Source: Ascaris suum (lineage: Eukaryota; Nematoda; Chromadorea; Rhabditida; Ascarididae). Taken from it: a DNA stretch of 64,000 nt. The notes under the pieces are model-generated. The model was not told the DNA's origin. It did not search any database and saw only the letters and a list, made by a program, of their open reading frames with translations. The position numbers were made by a program, and so were the translations under genes. The stretch covers positions 7,832,322-7,896,321 of the forward strand of contig CM024173.1 in the NCBI GenBank assembly GCA_013433145.1, in the 5' to 3' direction. Of the stretch, positions 25,301-57,105 are shown piece by piece; position 1 is the stretch's first letter, and each line of letters begins with the position of its first letter.

Positions 25301-28300
25301 TAAGGTTTATGTTACAATGCAGGATACTGGCGCCCAGGTTGATTTATCAGCTTCTAAAAGAGTTGTAGAATGTAAAGGTACCTGAAATTAGCACGCATCT
25401 TCAACCGGTTCAATTTTCGTGCTGCATAATGGCTTGGTGGCAAAAACAATATTGGCAGAGGAGGTCTCTGTGAGCGGTCGAACCGACTAAGCTGTCAATG
25501 TATTACTGTGCGTATTTTATTATTTCTGGGCAATTCATGCAACTTCTCCAGAAAAGGTGAGCCGATGGACGGTGATTTCTGTTGTATTCAAGCTGAAAGG
25601 AACTAAGGAATAAGCTGAACAAAAATAGCCAATTTTATGAGAATAAGTGAAAGGTGATTGGCAGAGAGATCAGTCATTAATCGACGTGTGCGTAGTTTCG
25701 TGTTCGTCAGAAAGCAGCGCAAACAACTGTGCCAGCGTCAGCCTTCTATCAGCATCGCGTTCCTCGTTATTACCTACTAGCGGCGTTGTTTTTTGATTTC
25801 ACGCAGCGCGGTGATTTTGTTTTCTTTGCTCACTCTTTGCTTCTGATCACATAGCTCCACTTCTCAGAACGGTTTTTCTGAATATCCCACAGCAATTTTT
25901 CGTTTTGGAAAAGCGATAAGCAAACCGACTGCTTTCCCCATTTTTGTCCATCGCTTGGCAGGAACGCATTAATTTTGCCTAGGTCGGAGGTGTGCGCTAT
26001 ACAGGTGGTAGAAGATGAAACCTGTAAGTCACGCATGTTGTATTGTTGGACAACTGTGAATTGCAAACGTGGAGGTAGGAAAAGATCACGCATGCGAGGT
26101 GTAGAAACTTCGTTCTTGTCGTTTTGTTACAATTCTTGTCGTTTTGTTACGACATAGCGATTTTTTTTAAACTGTGCAACCACTTTTCTCGTACACTATC
26201 CTGCAAAAGTTAAGTTTCTTTCAAGTAAGTGTTGCAGTGTTCATATCACAAGTTTACTTCGATTGATAGCCCGCAACTCTTAGCCTTATAATAGGTAGCC
26301 CTGTTACACGCACAGGTAGTAAGACTTGGGATGTTCATATTACAGGTAGCCTTTAAAGTTTTAACTCTTAGAGCTCGTAACCTTAACCTTTTCTAGGCAT
26401 CATTTTTAGAGTACGTTTGGTGTGTAGGCATGCTAATGAATAGATTCGGGAATCTTACCAAGAACATCATAGTCTTGCTATTATAAGGGGAAAGGTTACC
26501 GAACGTTGTCGCGTTCAGTAGCATACTTGTTAAGAAATGACCAGGAAGTACTCTCCAAATATTGTCTTCTAAATGCTTCAGGTTGAAGGATCTTACAGCA
26601 ACTAAATAGAAATAGGACATGCTGGAACGCATCGAATTCATGAACATCATTCACAATAAACCACTGATTCGTTACTGAAGCGCAATTGTAGGTGCGTTAA
26701 AGTAGAAAACGCAATATTTTATGGGCGAATTGTTGAGTGCAGGTTTGAGACCAGTTTGGTGCTCGTTATCTTAAAATGCATTCGATGTTTTTTCTGTTGC
26801 GCGCAATTGCAAGGAATCGCTTTACATTACGTGCGTGCATTTTCTATGATTTTATGCTTCCACATAAGAAGTTTTGTATGAGTGAATGTTCTTTCAGTTT
26901 ATGTTTTTATGATTATCAGCGAAAACTTCCAAAACGTTTTTTGCTATTTCATTATTAAGCTGTAAATAGAAATCACCAAATAACTAGGAGAAAGCAGTTG
27001 ACCAAGTCCAAGACTGGAAGTGGCATTGTTCGCTGAGCATACGATTAGGGCTTTGGCGGCAAGCTTTTTCCGCTTTCAGCTCATTCGCTGATTTTGTATC
27101 ATTTACTGTGTTTTATGCGCTTTTGCAAATGTACGCCCGTGGATTCGCCATTTTTGGCATATGAAAGCATCCTGTTCAGTATATATCAAGGTCGTGGTAG
27201 AAGTATTGCCTGGGAAACCGGAACCGAAAGAAATGTACAGTGCGGGACCAGAGCGCAGCCGAAATAGTTGTTTTGCTGCACATCTTTATTTTACATCAGT
27301 TTGCTGGTCTTTCTTTTTACTTTTTTTTCGCATTATTTCGCCAAATTTCATGGTTTGCTGCTATTTTTAAATTGCACTTTACATATCCTCATACTAAAGA
27401 ACGAGCTGCTCCGCTATAAAATGCAGGAGTTTGTGAGCTACTGCAATCATTTCGGTTTGACTGAACAGAGGAAATGATTTTATCGGAGAAAGAAACATTT
27501 GTAGTATGCATTTATGCACTAAATCTCCTTTATGACTGCCACATTGCATTTTTATATGGTGCTTGGCAGAAATGCACTTGTTTACATACCTTTAAGAAGT
27601 TTTCTTGTTTGTTACTTCGAGAAAAAACGCTGTTGGCGTTGCATCACATCGCAGGCTATTGCAAAATTTGCTCACATGGGACCCGTGATTTCTTATATAT
27701 TATTACTTTCAATATTCTTGCTGTTAGCGATATTATAACTTCCGAATGGCTATGATGCTTATGTGCAATCCATTATCAACTATTCACCATTAGTTTCTAT
27801 TGGATATACTATTTGTGATATTATCGTTGTTGAAAACATTGATGAGCATATAGGGCCTTTCTTTATTGGGAATTATCCGGTAGAGGGCGTTCAACTCATT
27901 TGAAATCGGCATCCTTGAGCATTCATTATTTAAAGTGCAATATAACCTTTTATTTTATAAAACAGAAGATGGAATGGCTGGTGTGGATGTCCTTATTAGA
28001 AAGAGCCAAAGCGTTACAGGGAAGTATCCCTTCCGTATTCGATGTTGTCATTTCCAGTGCTAACAAGTGCATCAGTTGTTTTCCTGCTCGCTCGGCAAAC
28101 GTTTAGAATGACTCCAGACGGGTGTGCACTTTCTCCGCTTCTTGGCGCTTTTCGACGTTTAGCAATCCTTCTGCACATGGATACTGATGTATATAAGACA
28201 ACAGCACGGTTTTACCTGAACCTTTCGCTTCTGTCGTTATCCTCACATAAATAGTATCTACCTTTAGGAGAAGAATTTGAATATTGCCGCAGCTAAAAGC

Positions 28301-29437
28301 CAAACTAGCAGATTTGATGTCCAATTTTTAATGCACGTGCAATCTTTTCATGCCGATCATCTTCTGTGAGGAATTTGCAAATTAAGTCGAACCTACCAAA
28401 TGCACATCAGGTAAGGCCCGACAGGTGGAGAAAAGTGTGTCAGTGCATCGGGCATGATCAGCACTTTTGCATCCTTCTGACTAAGATGATAAGAACCACT
28501 TTCAATTTTGCTAAATAATAGATGAGGCGCATTAATGCCTTCACGCATCAAGTAATGCTACTGCTCACACAAATCTTCCATGAAAGCATGGCTTTTATCC
28601 AGCAATGTGCGCAAATTGCAATCCGACCACTTGCAAATTGCAAAACGTTTCTAAATATCTTTAGCTTCCTATGATGATGATGGATGCGCCTGGAAGTTGG
28701 CACTGATTGTAATGTGGATTATGCCCTCCAAGTGCCAAACCTTTGTAGTCAATGGTTCACAAGTGGGAACTGTTCGCTAAACGGAAGAACACGTCTTTGC
28801 ATGCATCGAAAATAAAATGCATACACAGACATACAAGCACGTATGCAAATATATTGTCGCAATGCGCTTTGCATACGTCGATTTGCATAATTCGGCATTG
28901 CTGCAACCGATGGGTGATGTATGAAGAAGTAGCTGAAACGTCCTTTCGTTGTGTTTGGACATGGCTTTAGCCGGTTATTTCGATAAGTGAAGTTGAGAAA
29001 GTGCCTATCATATCTGTCTCCCGTAATGCGTTCTCATTCGTTTATCATTTATACGCCTATCATTTCGCTTCCTTCTTAGTTTTTATGCGCTCCATGCGAA
29101 TTTTCCATTTGATCATCGGCGTATTATAAAGCGTCACAATCGTTTGATTTCAATGGGGACACTTTGTTGCCCACCATATTGCTGTATTATAGCGTGTTCA
29201 TTTTCTACGTAAGTTATACGCATTTTTAATCAAAATTTTAAAGATTCCTTTGCGTTTTGCTCGTTTAATTGAATGAAGTTTCTTCTTCATCGGAAATTCT
29301 GTGAGGGATGTCTATTTCACTCCACTTCACTTTCTCTGTTTTTCCACCCTGTCAAAAATATAGATCGTTTTCTACTCTGCGCTTCTGAAGAAACCTTCCT
29401 GGGAGTAACAAATTGAATGAATGTGTGAAAAGCATGA
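19367..29437. other. No supported gene; upstream region of CNNM
   Basis: Short open frames only. The segment 22435-22780 is GC-richer and open in two plus frames and one minus frame, with no recognised domain. Any CNNM promoter or outron should lie in the last part, but no clear motif was seen. Confidence 0.55.
26113..26150. repeat. Short tandem duplication
   Basis: TTCTTGTCGTTTTGTTAC occurs at 26113-26130 and again at 26133-26150, period 20. Confidence 0.95.
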
Positions 29438-29449
29438 TTTTTTTTACAG
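29438..29449 (+). promoter_or_regulatory. Candidate spliced-leader trans-splice acceptor for the CNNM gene
   Basis: A run of T ending in TACAG stops at 29449, and the chosen ATG of the CNNM gene begins at 29454. The sequence shows a strong 3' splice site directly before a signal-peptide-encoding start, with no recognisable upstream coding exon. In nematodes such a site usually receives a trans-spliced leader. It could also be the 3' site of an ordinary intron in the 5' UTR. No spliced-leader gene was seen in the window. Confidence 0.55.
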
Positions 29450-29453
29450 TTCG

Positions 29454-48867
<19,414 letters not shown>

Positions 48868-50071
48868 GTAAGATGCACTATATTACTGCAGATGGAAAGA
48901 TCTCTGAATTTTTCCACAATCTTTCTCATCTCTTTCGCCTACACATTCAATTCTCGGAAAAGCTGCTCAGCTTCCGCACTGTTGAGCATTTTCAAAGGAC
49001 TCACTGAAAACACTTTCGAAAGACATTTTTATCACAAAACATGCACATAGTTGACTCATATGCATTGATTAGTGAGCTTTTTCTTGTACGCGTACATCTG
49101 ACGCATGCTAGTGTTGTGGGGAAGCAGTTAAATTTCAGAGCATCGATATATAGATAGTGTAAATTGTTGAAGTTCTGTTATATAAGCTGTAAACCGTAAG
49201 AAAAACCCCCTCCATCCCATCAGTTTCCTGAAATTTTGATACCTTCGAGTCCCCTTCCCCTTATTCTCATTTCTTATGGCCCTTCTGAATAGGCTACGAA
49301 GAGGACGTCACATCACATATGCAAAAAAGGTTGGCATCAATCCAATCATGGTAAAGAGCATTTGACGGTTTCTTGCATAACTTAACTATCCTTTGTTGTT
49401 TTCTCATCTAGGCGTGCATTGAACAATTCTCTTTTGATTTCTTTGTTCGCTTTATATGCTTTTGTGTTTCGCTTTATTGCCTCTTGGCTGCTGTCGGTGT
49501 AACACATCATAGCGATATTTGAAATAAGCTCAGCCAACGGCACTGTGTGGTACGTGTCTTTGGCTTTGCCTTCGGATAACTAATGCAATGGGAAGTAGAC
49601 TGGAGATCGCTTAATCGATTCAGCTTGCTTGATGTCTAATAGAGAAAGGAGAGGGATTATATGCACCTCGAGGTCAGCTTCACAGTAACAGACGGAGGTG
49701 GTGTGGCGTCGTGCCTCGTCGATGCCGCTGTTAGATCACTTTTACTATATGTTAAACGTTCACAGATTTCTTGAAGTAGGGTGCTGATTCTAAAATGCTT
49801 GTGATATAAAAGTCCATTTTGAAGCCATTTATACGCGGTTGTATTCCCCATTAGGAAATCGGCAGGAAATACCCTTCTCATCCTTTTAAAGTCATTGCAT
49901 TCTTCTCTGATATTGTGAACTGCAAAGAAGAATGCTGCTAAACCGCAAAATCGTTTGAATTGCTGCTCTCAGCACTGTTTTATATTCCAATGTCAACTTC
50001 CGAAAACGCTCATTGATGTGACCGTGTATGAGCCTGTGTTAGTTTTCACACTTCACCGACATCCCTCCCTA

Positions 50072-50188
50072 GGGGGCCCCGCATTAAGATGAAAAGTAAA
50101 TTTAGAACCATGGGGACACTCGGGATCGAAAGTTTCCCTCCTCCGAAGGGGATTTGCTGTAACCAGTCCTCCGACCGCTGGGGCCCCC
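50072..50188. other. GC-rich segment with short inverted ends
   Basis: GGGGGCCCC at 50072-50080 and GGGGCCCCC at 50180-50188 are reverse complements. Between them is a GC-rich stretch whose minus strand reads GGPSGRRTGYSKSPSEEGNF and stops soon after. It could be the end of a minus-strand gene or a small repeat. Confidence 0.35.
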
Positions 50189-50599
50189 ATGAATGACGAT
50201 TAATAATCGTAACAGCTTCACCACTAGCACAAATATGTCAAAAGGAGCACTGCTCGTTTTATTTTCTATCAGTTTTGCAACAGAATTGTGCCCTTCACTG
50301 CGTTTTCTCATCTCAACGCAACATAACATTATCACAGCCCTTTCTCATTAGCCACGAAACAAATACCCTTTCTTTGCAACCACATCTAACAAAACTTCGC
50401 TATCACCTGCACCTAACAAACCATGCAACAACGTTTCGCGAAAATACGCACCTTAGGCTTCAGCCGTCATTTCTAAATCAAACGAATTGCCAAGGATACT
50501 CCAAGACTGCAACTTTTCAAAAATCAGTCCTATTGCAGCTTCCCATGAACACGATATAGCACAATAGCATGAACGATGTGAAAATTCTCGTAACAGAAT

Positions 50600-50790
50600 C
50601 GGGCATTTTCCAACCTTCCCCCTTGCGGGAGCCCAGCTTTCCGGAACTCCGGCGTCTTCGCGGGACGTTCTGGGCATTCAGACCTCACGCGGGGTCCTTT
50701 GCGGGGCAAAAAGCTTCTCGACTCAGCGGTGGTATGATTTGTCATTTCACATGGCCGGGCCCCAGTTTGCGGGGCTCCACTGCTCTGTGT
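50600..50790. other. GC-rich island with recurring TTGCGGG-like words
   Basis: Markedly GC-richer than its surroundings, with TTGCGGG, TCGCGGG, ACGCGGGG and TTGCGGGG repeated. Minus-strand frame 50943-50530 is open for 137 codons with a hydrophilic middle (MTNHTTAESRSFLPRKGPRV). The plus strand is also open. Part of it resembles 57060-57180. Confidence 0.4.
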
Positions 50791-53700
50791 GTGCTTGCGC
50801 CGTTCTTTATGTGTATTGCTCTTTTCTTCCAACTCGAAAATCGTGAATGTTTTGACGGTGAAATTAGGCCAGCGTAGTAGGAACTGTAGGTGATTGATTT
50901 GCCCTGTGTTCCTTCGATATGTTCTAGAACTGACTTTATGCAACCTAAATGATTTTTTACCTACAGTCTTATGCGATCGCTCGGTGTCATAGGAATGATA
51001 TTATTAGGCATTTTACTAACATTCCCTAACGTATATAAAATCGGTTGGGTCAGTGATTGATCTGAGACGCAAAAGCGCACAATATATCAGCCAACACGGT
51101 GCCTTCTTTCTTATTGCTTCCCTAATCGCGGAAAAATCGGGCGAGGACTTCAGATTAAATTCGTGTAGCGAGAGAAAACAATCCATGTGCCACATGTTTT
51201 CCGAGATGTTACGTTAGTGAGCGAAATTGCACGCTCGACTAACCACTCAAACTTTCGAAAAGTTGTCAGTCTGCAAACAGCGTCCCTTACTGCTCGGGTG
51301 CTCGAACATATTCCAACTCTGCCTTTGAATTCATCACAAATATTTCATTTTCCGTTAGAACCGATGACACCTCATGAATGTATCCCACTTTTATACACTG
51401 CGGTCAAAGGAGTGGAAAGTTTACGTATAGAATGAAATATGCTCCTTGGGCTTTTAGAGGTCGAATGGACCAAAGAGCAAAGATTTTGTTCCAAGATGAG
51501 GGATTTCATCAGCTATTGCATTTGTCGTCGAGAATATTTCTGCATCGTAAGAAGTGGGTATTGCCAGTCCGTCCAAGTTGCAGACCAATGCAAGACATGC
51601 TGTACAGTAAATGCTGCGTTGACTAAGAGGCGCTACCTTCACATATTTTGTGTTGCAGTGAACACGTCAGGTTTACCCGTTCAGAATTTTCCTTGCATTT
51701 CACTCACACCCACTTCTAGTCACCTAAATCACCTTCATAAAGAGGCGATCATATGCGCATAAGCAGTAGCAATTTCTCACAAATTATGCGAACGAAGTGC
51801 AGACGGTGGAGCAACGTTCAGTGAGGATATTTTGCAGGAGAATCTTCGACTGCTGTCAGTGGCTGAGAGGAGAAATCGCAAATGACATCGTCTTCCGTGT
51901 GGTCTTGACAGCTTCCAGTAGTGCGTCAAGCAAGCAGCACGTTCGTTTCTGCACAATGATGTCCTTTGCTTACCGCTTATTTGCATACGGCCTATTTACA
52001 TATGTGCACGATCTCATCTGTTATTTCTTTAGCTATCTACCTCCATTCGATGTAACCGCTTATTACACATTATCTCTGCTTTGCTCTAACTGCCTTAACT
52101 AACAGTTGTTTGGTTGCAAAAGTGATACACAGATGCCGAGATAATTATGCTTATTATTGGGTGGAAAGCAACAGGTCGTAGTGTTCGTTTTCATCTGTCA
52201 ATTGCATAAGAGATCAAAGATCACTGTTTGGAAAAGCATCACGTTGTTACTGAAGGCAGGAAAAGACAACAGTGCAATTTCATTTGGGGGTGTCGTTCGG
52301 ATGGCCATTTTTCGATATGCAGTAATAAGCGTCACAACCTTCGATTAGGTCATAGGTCATCACTACTGTGTGCTGCAAATCATCAAGTCCAATTCGTCGA
52401 CGGCGCCACTTAAAATAGTGCTTCGCAATTGCGAATCATTGCACTCTGTTACTATGGAAACGTACAATCTTCGATGACGTTGTCTCCAGCTTGAGTAGGG
52501 AGCCATTTTTTGCGATATCGAAGAATGTAGTGTTTGCTTTGCAGCAGGTCTCGTTCACATCTATGGGTCCAGTGTCATGTAATGATAAATGTTTCTTTTT
52601 AACACCTCATTTATTTACTTCTCTCCTATGCCGTTGTCGAGGTTCCAGTCATTGATCTTTTTATCTACTATTGATTAAGCGTATTTTTATAACGGTGTCG
52701 GGAGTGCAAGAAGAACAGAATACTGAGCAACTTGTAGTTGTTTGATTGTTCGATCAATAAGCCTTGAATTCCTCGGATGCGCAAATTGTAGCGATGTTGG
52801 ACGGCTTGAGATTTCTGTTGAAGCTTGCGTGCGCAAAATAGCACAGTATCTTGAAAACATAACTTCTCTGATATTTGTTGGATGCTTCGTCAGATGCGGC
52901 TGTCTCATATTTCCCGGAGGCGTGCTTTTGCGGAAAAGTTTAACTTCATCAGAGATTTTAGAAAATCCGAGTAATCCGAAGAACTGGAGGCGTAACAACG
53001 TGGTGTTTGGTCACTATTTTCGGCAGTCGCGCATTTAAATTTTTTAACCCGTTGGAGAATCTGGATTCGTTTAACCTGTGTCTATTAAGCATGAACTCTG
53101 AGGGCTACCGGACCCTGATCAACTTTATGAGATGGGCAGGAGCTACGTGATGAAGTTGCATGGAGTTATAAAGCTGCTTTTCAACGCCCTATTCCCTATC
53201 CACTTTGTTACCTCGACTGGTTCCCCAAGAACTGAATATTACATCTGGAAGCTGATCAATTCAGGTTCCTAGGTTGTATTCAAAATTTAAAGCCCGTGAG
53301 TGCAGTGTAAATGGTCAAAACGTTTAACGCCCAGGGATCGGTGGTCGTTCGATCGAACATTGAGGGTTGCCGAATAATGCCTATAGAACAAAATTGCAGT
53401 AAGCGTATGCATCATTCTTCCCATTGCCTTTGCATAATGAAACAACCGAATAATTCGTGTTTCTAGCTATGAATGCAATTATATGATATGAAGTCTCTAG
53501 TGAGCTCAGCTGTAATACTGCATAACAATTCACTCAATGAATGCAGTGTGTCTCTGTCTGAAGTATCTTTAATGAGTCTGCTTGTCTCTTTTGATTCTGT
53601 TTGAATGTTCAGTGCCATATTGTCGCAGATTATCATGTGGTCTCTTTGGCAAAGCCCACACCTATGACTAACATAAAAAACAACGTTTCAATGCCGAAAC

Positions 53701-55392
53701 ATTTAATGCATTTACTCTGCCTAATATAGCTTTTGCTCCTACCGATATTTCTTATCCAGCTTTTTGCATTTCCAAATTTCTTTAGTTTCTTTTCCATTTC
53801 TTACGATCTTTTCGATCCTTTACCCCTACCACCTGCTAGCATAGTTCATTTATTTCTTCCTACTATATCCTATTTGGTGTTTTGATCAGCAAGGTCGTGC
53901 TATTGGAAATTTCAAGGCCAGGTATTGAAATGATGTTAGCCATAATATCTATTTTGTCCGATACTTGTAACATTTTTTTCATAACTTTTAATAGGAGAGG
54001 AGTTCTTACGAGTAATATTCACCAATGTTTTTTACAATTTGTGTACATTATATTTGTAAATTTCACACTTTGCTCTCGTGTCTCCAAGGCGTCTAACGTT
54101 TTTTTCAAAACGTCCTTTGAGGCGCTTTCATTGTACTTATGCAATTCACTACTATTGCTTTACTTTGAATAAAATTAACACGTGTGTAATATAATAAACG
54201 CCACGTTTTTTGAGTTGTTGTTCGTTTTTTTTTTTGCAGCTCTCTCGCTGTGTCGTCAGTTGCTTTAAAATCACGCTTCAGTGGGGGCCTTAGCCAAAAT
54301 TTAAAACGATGACCAGGCTGTGCAGTCATCGTATCTATTTATGCAGCTCATCATTGAATTGCAATCTTCAATTGGGTCATTTTGCAGTCTTGAATTCCAT
54401 AGCTTCCGGATATTTTTAATGCGCTTTTTGCAAATTTTTTCGGTACTACATTAGAGCATCACGTTTGCATCTGTGTGTGGAATTTTGCTTGGTGCCATTG
54501 ATTGTGCAAGTGCCGGAAAAAACCCAACAAGTCACTTCATGTGATTGAATCTCGCGTTTTACTCTTGCAGTTGCGAATGGAACATCGCTCGTTTTAACGC
54601 TACTGCTCGAACTGCAATTTTTTATTTTTTTATTTTTTTGGTTTATGCGAGAAAAAATTGAGCTGATATTGGAAAGATTTGTGACTTATGTCTCATTCAC
54701 TGTGTTCGAACATAATTCTCCTCTTCCTTTTGTTGAAAAGCTCACCTCTTATCTATGTTACTTAGCCTTGCTTGACGAGGTTTTGATCCTTCCTGGTATT
54801 TTAATCCATCTTGATGTTTTTTCAAAAGGTGCCTTTAATAGTCTATATCCCTTGCATAGTTTCCACGTTTTTTTCATTTCCGCTGATCACTGTTTAAGCT
54901 GATAGATGTTGTCCCCCGCCTAAGATGCAAATGACTGCAACTGTGACTAAGAATAATGGGTCGGAAAACTTCGCGAGACCTTCTGCAGCTGTGACAAACG
55001 AGTTCGATGCAGTTAGCAACACACTTCTCTAAAAATTACGCTTAGCAGATGGCAAAACTGAATTATGCTTTGATGAGTGTTATGCGATTCACCAACAGTT
55101 CAATTGAACTACAGTCAATAAAGAGCAGTCTGCAGAATAGGCTCAGTAACTTCCAGTGACTGATCTTAGCAATGTCTACTGTCAACAACGTCACGGTTTT
55201 GTACTGAGCTATTCCGGTTTTGTGCGTGATAATCTTTTTGAGAGAACGAGAGCAGTTGTTGAAAATTAGAACAATTTTGAGGGTAACTGGGGAAGGGGAG
55301 AGGGGGAATATGATTGTGAACGCTTTTTTCATGCATACCAGTGCAAACAGCACTGTGCATGCTTGAGGACGAAACTGTTGACTATCTTGCAG

Positions 55393-55566
55393 AGGATTCG
55401 TTGTTGTAAACGGAGAGGAGCGTGCCGTGGTTATGAGCCGTGTTCGCGGAACGAATACCGGGCCAGACAGATCGAGCTGGACTACGGCACGATGCACATT
55501 TATGGCGTTAAACCAAAACACAAGAGGATTAGGGAGAAAGCAGCCATGAGGCAACTCATTCCATAG
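55393..55566 (+). CDS. Terminal-looking coding exon, unidentified (possible CNNM last exon)
   Basis: Acceptor CTATCTTGCAG, then 57 codons and a TAG at 55564-55566. The product is basic and Cys/Arg/Lys-rich: RIRCCKRRGACRGYEPCSRN, then EYRARQIELDYGTMHIYGVK and a short basic end. Base composition is clearly richer in GC than the flanks. Phase 0 matches the donor of 48867, so it could end the CNNM gene after a 6.5 kb intron. It could equally be the last exon of another plus-strand gene. I do not recognise the family. Confidence 0.4.
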   Translation, partial: RIRCCKRRGACRGYEPCSRNEYRARQIELDYGTMHIYGVKPKHKRIREKAAMRQLIP

Positions 55567-56119
55567 TAGTCGATTCTTAAATGTTATCCCACTGAAAGAA
55601 TCGAAGGCTGTAATTATTCGTCCACATTAATGTACTCAAGATTATAGTTGGCATCTGCTTCGACCCCTTTGTAGGCCCCCCACACCCCTCTCTCCGTCCT
55701 AATGAGAGAAGATGGTTCCGCTCTCGCACACACCCAAAGCTTGCTTCCGTTTACGGCTAGATTGACGCCTCCATTCCAATCACCCTTCTAATTGTTTCTC
55801 CATTTTTCTTCGCGTCCCCTAATTTTTCTCCAATTCCCCCTTCCCCTCTCCCCCACAGCACTTTCACATTTAATACAAGGCAAAGGCAAGCGACAAACAA
55901 GCAATGATAAAAACCGCAGCTGACATTGCGTTCCTTCATGTTTTTTGAAATACTCAAGTACGAAAAATGCAGCAGCGAAGCCTTTAAAAATGGTGCGACT
56001 ACACGTAATGCGTTTTATGGTGAAAAAAACGAAATTGCGAGTCGTATGTAAACGACAAAAAAGGATCGCTGGTTTATTTGAGAAAAGAATAACAAAGTTA
56101 AGAATCACGATGTACTTGG

Positions 56120-56125
56120 AATAAA
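56120..56125 (+). other. Possible polyadenylation signal AATAAA, plus strand
   Basis: AATAAA about 550 bases after the stop of the exon at 55393-55566. It would suit a plus-strand 3' UTR, but the hexamer is common in AT-rich DNA. Confidence 0.2.
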
Positions 56126-56146
56126 ACTTACAAGCAATATAGGTCT

Positions 56147-56580
56147 GTCACAACACCAACAATATTAAAGCAGCAAATAGAACAACGACAATTACCAGAA
56201 ATGACAAGGATTCGCTGGCAGGTTGTGCGACGCCAACGATGCACGCTATGGACGCAATCAAGTTGTTTTACAAATGCGGCTCCTATGTCAGTCACGATAG
56301 GGTTTGATATAACGAAGTTCAATACAAGTATTTTCATGAGAAACGAGGTGTCGACGATTGCGTTTGTGCCGACCACCAGATTATCTGAAGAATGACAAAC
56401 CACCACTGCCTACCCGTGCGGGTTTAAAGATGTTTGCCGCAAATTGTTTTTTCTTGAGCCGTCGATAATTCCTTTTTGACTTCTGCTCGAGAAAATCAGA
56501 TCTGACAGTTTCATGAGCTGCTGCTTTGAGACGCATTTCAATTTCATGTTTCTGGCAGCTAGATAACTCACTGTGTGTCA
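56147..56580 (-). other. Coding-like region, unidentified, minus strand preferred
   Basis: On the minus strand 56580-56408 reads a basic helical segment (KHEIEMRLKAAAHETVRSDF then LEQKSKRNYRRLKKKQFAAN). After an acceptor-like CATTCTTCAG, the stretch 56390-56147 holds hydrophobic frames, one of them ending SFLVIVVVLFAALILLVL and a stop at 56147-56149. The two hydrophobic parts are in different frames. A minus-strand AATAAA lies at 56073-56078. The plus strand is also open (56201-56395). This may be the end of a small tail-anchored membrane protein gene or a decayed one. Confidence 0.25.
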
Positions 56581-57105
56581 TCGCGAGAGATCCTGTCGCT
56601 CCTCATTCGCATAGTGATGAGGGTGCGGAGGGGGCGCTTGGTTTTGTTGACCTCACTTTTCATGTTTATCTGTTCGTCCATCGTTCCCCTCGCCTTCCTT
56701 GTCTTTCTCCCGTCACGCGCGTACCGCACAACTCTCTCTTGTGCATAATTAAAAAGCAATTGAAAGCATGGTGCTTCTTAGAGCCGCACGGGCGATGCAT
56801 TTTGCCAATATGTGTATTTGTGTTTTTGTGTTATATAGTCAAGAACGGAAGAGGCTTTTGAGCACAAAAACAAATACCAATAGCCAAAAATGCTACCAAA
56901 CGCTTTCACGTTATGGAGATTGTGAACTGTACAATTGAGAAACCCCGATGATGAAAGTTAACAGAATCCAAACAGACAGCATACCACTTTCGAGCATTCA
57001 GCTTTGTTCTATTCCACCACTTAAGCTCTTCTTAACAAGGTGCTTGAACGAGCAGAAAATTGAAATCGTGAAGTTTGCTCTCCCACCTCGGGCCCAACCT
57101 CCTCT

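Larger units (their letters stand above)
48868..55392. other. CNNM 3' intron or intergenic region
   Basis: Contains the two GC-rich segments at 50 kb and short open frames such as 51187-51435 and 52742-53038. A small open segment at 49295-49330 sits between acceptor- and donor-like sites, but it is too short to assign. Confidence 0.5.

Noticed and set aside
55063..55554. 163-codon minus-strand open frame
   Set aside because: It largely mirrors the plus-strand exon at 55393-55566, and a frame of this length is expected about once by chance here.
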